Source of the DNA: Streptomyces sp. NRRL S-350 | Lineage (GTDB): Bacteria; Actinomycetota; Actinomycetes; Streptomycetales; Streptomycetaceae | DNA length: 27,712 nt | Assembly (NCBI RefSeq): GCF_000719705.1 | Contig: NZ_JOHO01000073.1 | Span: 1 to 27,712, forward strand | Direction: 5' to 3' | In this document: positions 16,686 to 23,307 of the stretch, in pieces | Layout: every line of letters starts with the position of its first letter | Position numbering within the stretch: the first letter of the stretch is position 1 | Program-made: the position numbers and the translations under genes | The notes under the pieces: model-generated | What the model was told of the DNA's origin: nothing | The model's database searches: none | Seen by the model: the letters and a program-made list of their open reading frames with translations, nothing else

Positions 16686-16723
16686 GCGCCGGGCGCTCAC
16701 CGCAGTGCCCAAACCCGGCTGAC
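16686..16723 (+). pseudogene. Relic of a second tnpC-like 3' end
   Basis: These 38 nt match the last codons of the coiled-coil gene (15271-15308) at 31 positions, on the same strand, 1415 nt downstream. The encoded ends are LSAVPKPG-stop and LTAVPKPG-stop. In the last 28 nt there are four mismatches, and three of them are synonymous. The copy therefore diverged as coding sequence before it was broken. Confidence 0.6.
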
Positions 16724-16731
16724 AGCGGCGA

Positions 16732-16766
16732 AGTCCGCCTACGGACCACCCGTCCGGAGGCGGACT
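16732..16766. terminator. Hairpin downstream of the secreted-protein gene
   Basis: AGTCCGCCT (16732-16740) pairs with AGGCGGACT (16758-16766). After one mismatch, CGGAC (16742-16746) pairs with GTCCG (16752-16756) around a 5-nt loop. It sits just past the stop of the minus-strand gene at 16783-17172 and would end its transcript. Confidence 0.7.
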
Positions 16767-16782
16767 CCTTCGTCCCCGCCCT

Positions 16783-17172
16783 CTACAGGACGGCGATGGT
16801 GAACGAGGCGGGAGTGGGGTGACCGTCGTTGACGGGGACGACGGTGATCGCGTCCCGGCGGTTGTCACACGAGCTGGTGGGCCGTCCTGCCGCCTCGACG
16901 CTCGTGGTGCCGACCCCGCCGTTGGCGAGGATCAGGGCGCTGGAGAGGTCGATGCCGGCAGCGGGGTCGACGATGACGCAGTAGACGCCCCGGTGGGTGC
17001 TCTCGAAGCTGTCGATCACGTTCTTTTGCCTCTGCAGCTCACCGTGGAAGTCCACCTCGGCGGCAGCCCTGGCGTTGGGGGCGATGATCTCCGCCGGCGC
17101 GGCGGCGGCCTGGAGGGTGAAGGCGACCGACAGGGCAGCGGATCCTGCGAGCACAACGGCGGTACGGCGCAT
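16783..17172 (-). CDS. Small secreted protein, cargo
   Basis: The 129-residue precursor has a clear Sec signal peptide: MRR, then the hydrophobic run AVVLAGSAALSVAFTLQAAA, with cleavage likely near residue 25. ATG at 17172 is preceded by AAAGGAAC. The mature part has two Cys (YCVIVDP and SSCDNRRD), probably a disulfide, and a C-terminal beta-like run (PASFTIAVL). I do not recognise a family. It is one of three cargo genes on the minus strand of the mobile element, with its own ribosome binding site and hairpin, lying between the hydrolase and beta/gamma-crystallin genes. It should be exported to the cell wall or medium. Confidence 0.75.
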   Translation of the reverse strand: MRRTAVVLAGSAALSVAFTLQAAAAPAEIIAPNARAAAEVDFHGELQRQKNVIDSFESTHRGVYCVIVDPAAGIDLSSALILANGGVGTTSVEAAGRPTSSCDNRRDAITVVPVNDGHPTPASFTIAVL

Positions 17173-17370
17173 GACAGTTCCTTTGCGATCGAGACACAGG
17201 CGTGGCGTGCTGCGTTGCCTGATAGTTCGTTGACAACCATATGTCGCGGGAACGAGCAATCGCCCTATCCGTCGGCGAGGCCATTCGAATGGGTGGTGTC
17301 ACGAGCGCGCGTTGACTGCCTGGTATTTCGATATGCGCTGCACTACGGGGGGATGTTCGCTCTCCAGGAC

Positions 17371-17411
17371 ACCGTCGAGCCCCGCCGCAATCGCCGGCGG
17401 GGCTCGACGGT
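17371..17411. terminator. 17-bp perfect hairpin after the crystallin gene
   Basis: ACCGTCGAGCCCCGCCG (17371-17387) is perfectly complementary to CGGCGGGGCTCGACGGT (17395-17411), with a 7-nt loop. It lies 15 nt past the stop of the beta/gamma-crystallin gene on the minus strand and is a strong terminator. Confidence 0.8.
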
Positions 17412-17426
17412 GAGCGGCCGGATCCC

Positions 17427-17867
17427 CTACAGGGGCTGGTCGATCGTCATGGTGAAGCTCAGGACCATGACCTGCTCGAACTTCGGAGGGAACCGCTGGG
17501 TCAGCTTGAGCAGGGACTTGGCGTCGACGTCCACGTCGTTCTGCTCGATCGTGATCGATCCGCCTGAGCCGTCCTTGTAGGTGTCGCCGACCTTGACGAC
17601 CGCCTCCTTGTCGGGGTTGGAGACGGTCAGGGAGGAGGTGATGTTGTCGAAGTCGTCGCCGACGTCGCCCGTCGCGGTGAGGGTCTTGCTACGGCCGCCG
17701 AACTTGGAGTCCTCGTACAGCGTGACCGTCCACCCCTTCGGGATGGTCACCGAGCTGATGAAGTCGTTGTCATCCAGCGCGCTGGTGTCGTAGGCGCCGG
17801 GCTTCAACGTCTGGCTTTTGCCCTTACAGCCGCGCTCACCGTGAACGATCACGTGGTCGTTGGCCAT
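17427..17867 (-). CDS. Beta/gamma-crystallin-type calcium-binding protein, cargo
   Basis: This 146-residue protein starts at ATG 17867 behind GAGGGG. Residues about 4-82 form one beta/gamma-crystallin domain of two Greek-key motifs, with GW/Y-type turns (VTLYEDSKFGGRSKTL). Both calcium-binding signatures (N/D-N/D-x-x-S/T-S) are present: NDFISS (residues 34-39) and DNITSS (74-79). The remaining 60 residues form a second, unassigned beta-like region ending FTMTIDQPL. There is no signal peptide. Bacterial domains of this type bind calcium and are linked to stress or surface roles. It is the outermost cargo gene, about 240 nt from the right end of the mobile element, with its own terminator. Confidence 0.85.
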   Translation of the reverse strand: MANDHVIVHGERGCKGKSQTLKPGAYDTSALDDNDFISSVTIPKGWTVTLYEDSKFGGRSKTLTATGDVGDDFDNITSSLTVSNPDKEAVVKVGDTYKDGSGGSITIEQNDVDVDAKSLLKLTQRFPPKFEQVMVLSFTMTIDQPL

Positions 17868-18104
17868 GATCCCCTCGACTTTCTTCAGTCGGAACAAAGA
17901 CGGAATTGACCTTAGAGGCCAAGGATTCTCGTGGTGATGGAAACACCTGATCATTCACTCATCCGGGTCTTGGGCGGCCCGGCAGACTCACGAACTTGCA
18001 ACGAAAATCTGAGACACCAGGCGCCACCAATCCAACCCCGCCTCCGCTACCCACGGCGTTTGAGAACTGAGACAGATACACACGTGAGACAGCCGAACTG
18101 TTCA
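17868..18104. other. Right non-coding end of the mobile element
   Basis: This holds the promoter side of the crystallin gene and the right end of the element. It has lower GC than its surroundings (for example gaacaaagacggaattgacc near 17895) and no open gene. Three TGAGACA repeats lie in its last 100 nt. Confidence 0.6.
18010..18091 (-). repeat. Right subterminal TGAGACA repeats
   Basis: TGAGACA occurs at 18010-18016, 18068-18074 and 18085-18091, all in one orientation. It is the reverse complement of the two TGTCTCA copies near the left end. The first is part of CTGAGACACC, matching the left GGTGTCTCAG exactly. The array is a good candidate for recombinase or accessory-protein binding. Confidence 0.6.
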
Positions 18105-18108
18105 TAAC

Positions 18109-18576
18109 CTCGGCCTCGCCGCCGCCCGCGCCTACGGCCTGCCCTGGGAGCGCACCGTCCTGGCCGACGAACCCGGCGACCAGTGGGCCGAAGTGGCCTC
18201 CGTCCTCGCCGACGCCTGCGAGACGATCATTCTGCGTCCCACCAGCCGCCCGGTCCCGCGCCAGCTCGCCCGCCTCGAACAACGCCTGCGCACCACAGGG
18301 ACCACCCTCCTGACCGTCGACGCCTGGCCCGGCACCGCCGAGCTGCGCCTGACCGTCGGCGACTCGTCCTGGCAGGGACTTGGCGACGGCTACGGTGCCC
18401 TGGAGCGTCGGACGGTCACCGCCCGGTGCACCGGCCGGGGCCGCGCCGTCCGCCCGCGCGAGGCGCGCCTGTGGCTGCCCGATGAGAACGGCTGCGTGAG
18501 CACGGCGACGGCCATACCCGCGGAGCGTCTTCCGCAGGAGGACGGGGACCTCGCAGTCGTCGCCGCGCTCGCGTAG
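18109..18576 (+). pseudogene. imuA'-like (RecA-fold) gene, 3' half
   Basis: Coding sequence resumes as LGLAAARAYGLPWERTVLAD, a motif expected right after the PD that ends the 5' half. It continues through GDQWAEVASVLADACETIIL, ELRLTV and VTARCTGRGR..RPREARLWLP to a TAG at 18576. This is about 155 codons and gives roughly 257 residues for the restored protein. The overlapping imuB gene normally found next is absent; unrelated sequence follows. The protein is inactive as it stands because it is split by 9 kb. Confidence 0.75.
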
Positions 18577-18782
18577 CCGCTGACCCGGTCGGTCATGCGC
18601 TCGCGCGGGGATAGCGGACAGGCCCATCACGCGGCCCGGTGGCCGCCTGCGTGCTCGCCCGAGGACATGCAGGCCGCTCAGTCCTCGGCGGCGCGGCAGT
18701 GGGGCTGAGGCCCTGTCACTTCCTGTCCCGGGCTGTCGCTGGGTGTGCGACGATCCGCAGACCGACAGGTTGGAGGACGGCT

Positions 18783-19852
18783 GTGGAGCAGCGGGGACGG
18801 GTGTACGAGCGGGCGCTGGAGATCGCCGCGACGGATGCCCGGGCGGAGGTGGTCGATGTCGTGGCGCTCGCACTGGAGACCCTCAGCGGCAACGGGCCGG
18901 ACGAGGTGCCGCTGGGGCGGCTGCTGTGGCACCTGGACGGCGGACTGCACGGGCGGATGCGCGGTGGCGAAGGCGTGGACGTGCTCATGGGTGCGGTCGA
19001 GGCGGTCTCCCTGACGCTGGCAGCCGAGCGCGGTGCTCTGGGGCGGGACGACGTCGTCCGGATCACCGGCGGGGAGTACGCGGGCCGGGCGGGACTGGTC
19101 GACGTTCCATCCTGGGAGCCGGACCACGACGCCCGGGACGTCCAGCCCGGTCTGCCTCGCGCTTACCAGGTCCGGCTGGATGGGGCGGTGACCGTGACGG
19201 TGCCAGCCGGGGACCTCCGCATCGCGACGCCCACAGGGGACCCGGAGGTGTTCATGGACATCGCGTTCCCCTCCGTGTGGTTCGGCTGTGTGGTGTGGGG
19301 CGACCGGCTGGTTCGCTGGCACGCCGAGTGCCGCCGCCGGGAGTGGGAGCCGTTGGACCTCGGTCCGGACCCGGGAGACACCGTGAGCAAGGCCGCGCTC
19401 CTGGTGTCGGCGGCGCTCCTGGATGCCGCTACGACGGAGGGGCTGGACGAGCCGGCCGACGGCACCGCGCTCCTCGACCTCCCTTTGCTCTCCGTCTCCG
19501 CGCTGCTCAACGGCACCTACGACGAGACGATCGCCGCCATGCTGGAGCGGACCCGCCCGTCCTTCTCCGCCACCGACCAGGTGCTGGAGAACCTGCGGGA
19601 GCTGTGGAGCCTGCGCGCCAAGGTTGAGGAGCTGCGCCAGCGCGGCCGGGTCCGGCGGCTGGCCCACACCATCGTGTGGGCCACCACGTGGCAGGGCAGC
19701 GCCGGGGAGTCGATCCGGTCGAGTACCTTTCAGGCCGGGAAGTTGTGCTACTGCGGGACCGCCTGGACGACGTCGCCCCCTGGGTCCAGGAGCAGCGCGC
19801 CATCGCCTGGGCCGAGGACATCGCCGCGCAGCCCGGAGGAGAAGCCCTGTAG
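18783..19852 (+). pseudogene. Frameshifted hypothetical gene
   Basis: GTG at 18783 follows GGAGG at 18772-18776. The frame encodes about 308 credible residues (VYERALEIAATDARAEVVDV, then VVRITGGEYAGRAGLVDV, which resembles a KOW-like beta segment, then MLERTRPSFSATDQVLENLR). It then turns into random sequence. A natural ending, YLSGREVVLLRDRLDDVAPW..AIAWAEDIAAQPGGEAL, lies in another frame that stops at 19852. The switch is at about 19706-19709 and is best explained by one missing base. The gene is therefore a recent pseudogene or carries a sequencing error. I do not know the family. No partner gene is nearby. Confidence 0.7.
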
Positions 19853-20177
19853 ACGAGGCTTCGCGCCCGCGCGCTCCGGCTCGGCGATCACACGGTAGGA
19901 GGGTTGGCACTCTCCGCACTTTTCTACAAGCGCGGCGGCGGCTTGCCGCCGGCGACGAGGACATTCGCCGGCTACGCCCGCCCCGTAGTTCACGTATGCC
20001 GCCGGACCTGGGCGGACACGGGGAGCCGCACCATCGTGGTGCAGCGTGCGCTGATCGATCCGATCGCACAGTCCGGAGGCGGAACGCCCGGGGTGGCTTG
20101 GCGGCGTCACGAGGCCGGAAGCGCGCCTTGCCGTGTTGAGGGAGTTCGTGAGCGTTATCGACGCAGTCTCGGTGCCT
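19853..20177. other. 325-nt stretch without a firm gene
   Basis: A plus-strand 91-residue frame (19904-20179) and a minus-strand frame (20110-19748) overlap here. The minus frame contains the credible-looking phrase EKCGECQPSYRVIAEPERAG, which may be a degraded remnant of a small protein, but it has no proper start. I see nothing else before the left terminal repeat of the IS. Confidence 0.35.
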
Positions 20178-20214
20178 GAGCTTGTCGTTTAACGTCCGGC
20201 GTCGAACAAACGGG
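20178..20214 (+). repeat. Left terminal inverted repeat of the IS
   Basis: It begins GAGCTTGTCGTTTAACGTCC and ends CAAACGGG. It matches the reverse complement of 22508-22544 at 36 of 37 positions, with one A/G difference near the inner end. It lies 17 nt upstream of the passenger gene. Confidence 0.85.
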
Positions 20215-20231
20215 CCCCGAAGTGGCAGGCT

Positions 20232-20915
20232 GTGGTCGTGGAAATCGCGAGGGACGACCTGCCAAGGCCGCTGTCGACGTGCTGGCTCTACTGGATCGCC
20301 GTACCGACCGGCGACCAAGCGGGCGTCATCGCGTCCCTGGGCCTTACCCGCACCGTCCCTGTGACGTTCGCCGAGGCTGAGGCTGTCATCGACGAGGACG
20401 GCCACGGAGAGGCTGAGGACAATCCGGACGGGATGGCCCGGGTGTACGTGAGTCCCGAGATCGACGGATGGACTCTGGTGATCGGCCCGTGGTGCGATCC
20501 GTGTAACAGCGACAGAAGCGACGAGGTCCTGCGACTGTGTGTCGACCTCAGCGCCCGCTACGGAGTGGCCCAGGCGTACTACTTCGGAACACAGAACGAC
20601 GGCTCGGCCTGGCTGATCGCGGAGCACGGAGTCGTGGTGCGGCGGTACTGCGAGACCGGCGAAGTCGACGACGGACTCCTCACGCTGGGACAACCCCTCG
20701 TGCAAGAACAGGCCGAACGGGAGCGGATGGGTCTGCCGGCCGCCTGGGACGAGAGCGCACGCAACGACGATGCCGAGGAGGAGTGGAAGTGGCGGGCGTT
20801 CGACATGGCCCCCGAGATCGCCTCGGCCCTGGGCATCAGTCCGCTCGCACTGACCGCGGCGATGCGAGTTCGCGGCGTCGGCGTTCTTGCTGAGACACCT
20901 GTTCCGGTGCACTGA
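20232..20915 (+). CDS. Hypothetical protein carried inside the IS
   Basis: A full-length-looking 227-residue acidic protein starts at GTG 20232 (or GTG 20238) behind GGCAGG. It reads as a normal Streptomyces gene (LYWIAVPTGDQAGVIASLGL, then DGWTLVIGPWCDPC, then AQAYYFGTQNDGSAWLIAEH) and ends with a small helical region (MAPEIASALGISPLALTAAM). The GWTLVIGPW and GSAWLIAEHG segments resemble a recurrent Streptomyces hypothetical family (recollection). It is convergent with the transposase, whose stop is only 9 nt away, and it is enclosed by the IS terminal repeats. It is therefore either true cargo or trapped between the repeats of merged elements. Function is unknown. Confidence 0.7.
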   Translation: MVVEIARDDLPRPLSTCWLYWIAVPTGDQAGVIASLGLTRTVPVTFAEAEAVIDEDGHGEAEDNPDGMARVYVSPEIDGWTLVIGPWCDPCNSDRSDEVLRLCVDLSARYGVAQAYYFGTQNDGSAWLIAEHGVVVRRYCETGEVDDGLLTLGQPLVQEQAERERMGLPAAWDESARNDDAEEEWKWRAFDMAPEIASALGISPLALTAAMRVRGVGVLAETPVPVH

Positions 20916-20924
20916 GCAGTGCGT

Positions 20925-22405
20925 TCAGCTTTCCATAGCCGTCCTTCTCGGTTTGGGGCCCTTCTTGTAGTGGGCGGGCCGCACATATGCCTCGCCGGTG
21001 GCCAGGACTCTTCCGACCTCGTGGTGGGCGGCGGGCCGCTGGTTCTTCGAGCCGGGCGGCCGGCCCGGGCCGGAGCGGGTGGGTTTCGGTGCACGCGCTG
21101 GTGAGGGGGCCTTCGTGTGCAGGTTCCTGAACCCGACGCGGGCGGGGGTGAGCTTGTTCGGTTCCGCCGGCTTCTCCCAGGGGTGGCGGAGGTCGGCGAC
21201 GAGCGGGCGGGCGAGGCGGAGCTGGGTGTGGGCGGCGATCACCAGCCAGGTCCAGCGGTCGGCCGCCGCGGAGTCGCGCAGGCGGGGCCGGGTCCAGCCG
21301 AGGGTCTGCTTGAGCAGGCGGAAGGTGTGCTCCAGGTCGAAGCGGCGGAGGAACGCCTGCCAGCAGCGGTCGACCTCGGCCGAAGTGGCGCCGGTGCGCG
21401 ACCACCAGAGCCAGACCGGCCGGTTCACCCCGCCGCTGGGCAGCTTCTCGACGGCCAGCCGGATCACCGTGCCTTCGAGGAGCGGCAGGTCGCCGTCGTG
21501 GTCCAGCCAGGCCGCGCGGCGGGTCAGCCGGGGGTGGAGCCGGTCCCAGGCCCGGGCCTGGGCGGTGCCGTAGTGGCGAGTCGCGGTGGTGGTGACCGCC
21601 TGTTCGGTGCCCCAGGTGTCGGGGTCGCCGAAGACGAACTCGCTGCCGTGCTTGGGCGGCCGGCCGCCAGCCGGGTTCGCGGCGGCGAACTCCGCCCGGC
21701 TTGGGGCCGGGCGGCGCATCACCCGGTCCGAGCGGAGCCGGCCCAGCACCTGCACCGGCAGATCCGCGAGCAGGTGGGCGATGCGCGGGGCGTCGTAGCC
21801 GGCGTCCATCACCACCAGCACCTCCGGATCACCCGCCCGCCACTGCCCCGCGCCGATCAACCGCACTACCACGTTGCGGAGTTGGACGGCAGTGACGGCC
21901 GCGACGTCGGCGCCGGGCTCCAGCCGCGTCGCGTCCAGCACCGCCGTCCAGGAAGTCCGCCCAGTCTCCAGCGCGACCACGAACGAGTACGGCCAGCCCG
22001 GGGATCATCTGGTGCTTGGCGTCGCCGCGGCCGAAGGTGTGGCAGAAGGATCGGTCCGGGCAAGTCTGTGCGTCCGGCCGCAGGAACGGCGAGACGTCCA
22101 CCGCGAGCACCAGGCGGCCGTCGGCGGCCCGCGGCAGCGGCAGGCCGGCCAGCGCGGTCCGCAGCCGCTCGAACGTCTACCCGCCCCCGGTTCAGCGCGG
22201 CGTACGGGGCCCCGTGCCCGCGCCGGTGCTCGGGGGCCAGCGCCAGGCCCACCAGGGTCTTCACCGGCCCGTCGGTGCACAGCAACGCATCGGTCAGCTC
22301 GAACAGCGCGTCGCGCCGCCCGGTCAGGCAGTCGTAGAAGACCCCCCGGAAGCGTGACAGTTCAGCGAACGGCTCGCCCTGCACACCCTGTTCCACCACA
22401 CTCAT
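20925..22405 (-). pseudogene. IS transposase with two frameshifts (DDE type)
   Basis: The N-terminus begins MSVVEQGVQGEPFAELSRF (ATG 22405, GTG 22408 possible) and runs to ALNRGRVDV. There an extra base at about 22172 breaks the frame, as the expected VERLRTALAGLP is in the next frame. The middle part (AVDVSPFLRPDAQTCPDRSF) ends at KHQMIPG, where another extra base in the run at about 21997-22003 shifts the frame again. The rest (VVALETGRTSWTAVLDATRL) is intact to 20925. DDE-type residues are visible: the Asp of VDVSP, the Asp of VVMDAGYDAP and the Glu of FDLEHTFRLLKQ. The family is an IS701/IS4-like Streptomyces transposase (family name uncertain). As read it cannot be made in one piece. Confidence 0.8.
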
Positions 22406-22409
22406 CACA

Positions 22410-22468
22410 GCGGCCTTCGCATCAAATCCTGTACCTCTTGGTCGAGTTCAGGATCATGCGAAGGCCGC
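22410..22468. repeat. 13-bp inverted repeat upstream of the transposase
   Basis: GCGGCCTTCGCAT (22410-22422) and ATGCGAAGGCCGC (22456-22468) are perfectly complementary arms around 33 nt, with an inner CCTG/CAGG pair. It lies directly upstream of the transposase start, so the transposase mRNA leader could fold on itself. Confidence 0.6.
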
Positions 22469-22507
22469 ACCGCCGTCCCGGGAACACCCGAACGAGTGAT
22501 CACCGGA

Positions 22508-22544
22508 CCCGCTTGTTCGACGCCGGACGTTAAACGACAAGCTC
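22508..22544 (-). repeat. Right terminal inverted repeat of the IS
   Basis: This is the partner of the repeat at 20178-20214, in inverted orientation. It lies about 100 nt upstream of the transposase start. Confidence 0.85.
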
Positions 22545-22630
22545 TGAACTGGTTCCTCTTCTCGCGGCGAGCTAAGGGCTGTCCCGTATAAGCGGGTGAG
22601 CCGGGACGAGGACGACGGTACGGTGCCCGG

Positions 22631-23060
22631 ATGGAGCCCTCGAACCCCGTATGTCCAGCCCACGGACCTGGCATCGATCCCGCGTCACTGATCGGTCGTC
22701 GGCTGGCGCGGCTGGTGGCGTCCTGGCACGTATATGAGGGACGAGAATCTGACACCCCTGTCGATCTGTGGCTCATCGATGACCAGGGGGTGTCCACCCA
22801 CATCATGAGCGGGACGGACTGGTGCCTTGTGGTTGAGGCGTCCGAGCCGTACGAGAGCTACGACATGGGCAACCGGGGCCGGATTGACGTGCGACCCGTT
22901 GACGAGGGATCCCGCTGGCGAGCCGTGTTGGGGAAGTCGTGCTCGGAGTCCGAGAGGACTGGGAGCCGCTGACGGGGCGGATGGGCCTTGAGTTGGACTT
23001 CGCATCAGGAAGCGTCCGTTGCGAGAGCTGGTCCGGTGACCTCCGCGACCGCTGCGACAG
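22631..23060 (+). pseudogene. Frameshifted hypothetical gene
   Basis: ATG at 22631 starts a credible protein (SLIGRRLARLVASWHVYEGR, then VDLWLIDDQGVSTHIMSG, then DMGNRGRIDVRPV). At about 22903-22910 the frame breaks. The natural continuation IPLASRVGEVVLGVREDWEP..GLELDFASGSVRCESWSGDL is one frame over, consistent with one missing base. Homology ends near GDLR (about 23045), where the tail of a transposase gene is joined, so the original stop is lost. The sequence resembles a Streptomyces hypothetical family (recollection) of about 140 residues. It is not functional as read. Confidence 0.65.
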
Positions 23061-23252
23061 TTCACCCTGGCGAACTCGAACCACCCGAACCACCCCGCCC
23101 AGACCCGCGCCCTGCACGCCTACCTGCGGTGGCGCAACGCCAACGCCCGCCATCATCCCTATGTCCTCGCGGCCCAGCGCAAGGAACGAGCCCGCATTCG
23201 CAGCGAGAAGGGCATCCGCTGGGGAGGGCGACCCGGAACCCGAGCGGCGTGA
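23061..23252 (+). pseudogene. 3' fragment of an IS630-like transposase
   Basis: A frame without a start reads FTLANSNHPNHPAQTRALHA, then YLRWRNANARHHPYVLAAQR, then RARIRSEKGIRWGG, and stops at 23252. This is the C-terminal tail seen in IS630-type Streptomyces transposases (recollection, moderate certainty). It is joined directly to the end of the frameshifted gene before it, so an IS insertion followed by deletion probably removed the rest. Confidence 0.55.
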
Positions 23253-23307
23253 AAGACGCCACGAGCACAGCCCACTTGCACAGCACGAACCTCACGAGGA
23301 GTTCCGC

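Larger units (their letters stand above)
9031..18108 (+). mobile_element. Tn554/RIT-like element with three recombinase genes and cargo
   Basis: About 9.08 kb of sequence interrupts the imuA'-like gene. Joining the flanks, either after 9026 to 18109 or after 9032 to 18106, restores one open frame. The element encodes, in order, tyrosine recombinases of 485, 640 and 795 aa with 1- and 4-nt overlaps, a 134-aa HTH/coiled-coil protein, and three passenger genes on the opposite strand. The ends carry AGGTTA (9029-9034) and TAACCT (18105-18110), with subterminal TGTCTCA repeats. There is no obvious target duplication. The gene order recalls Tn554 (tnpA, tnpB, tnpC) or RIT elements, but with larger recombinases. 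The exact ends are uncertain by a few bases. Confidence 0.8.
20178..22544. mobile_element. IS-like element with 37-bp terminal inverted repeats and a passenger gene
   Basis: The 37-nt repeats at 20178-20214 and 22508-22544 are inverted and differ at one position; each starts GAGCTTGTCGTTTAACGTCC. They enclose a broken transposase on the minus strand and a complete unrelated gene on the plus strand, for a total of 2367 bp. CTGA is seen next to both ends, with a one-base offset (left CTGA|GCTTG, right CAAGCT|CTGA), so a 4-bp target duplication is possible but not certain. Confidence 0.75.

Noticed and set aside
17955..17995. Possible third tnpC-like 3' end near the right end of the element (cccggcagac)
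   Set aside because: Only about 9 of 10 nt agree with the motif and the coding ending is not preserved. In GC-rich DNA this is not significant.
9040..18104. ACTGTTCA direct repeat at both ends as an attachment core
   Set aside because: If it were the core, the uninterrupted gene would retain the in-frame TAG at 9033. The octamer must therefore lie inside the element, not in the target.
18678..20912. Long minus-strand frame (744 aa) spanning several features
   Set aside because: It crosses a terminal repeat of the IS and two unrelated genes on the other strand, and its composition is Arg/Pro/Gly-rich. It is a GC-driven shadow.
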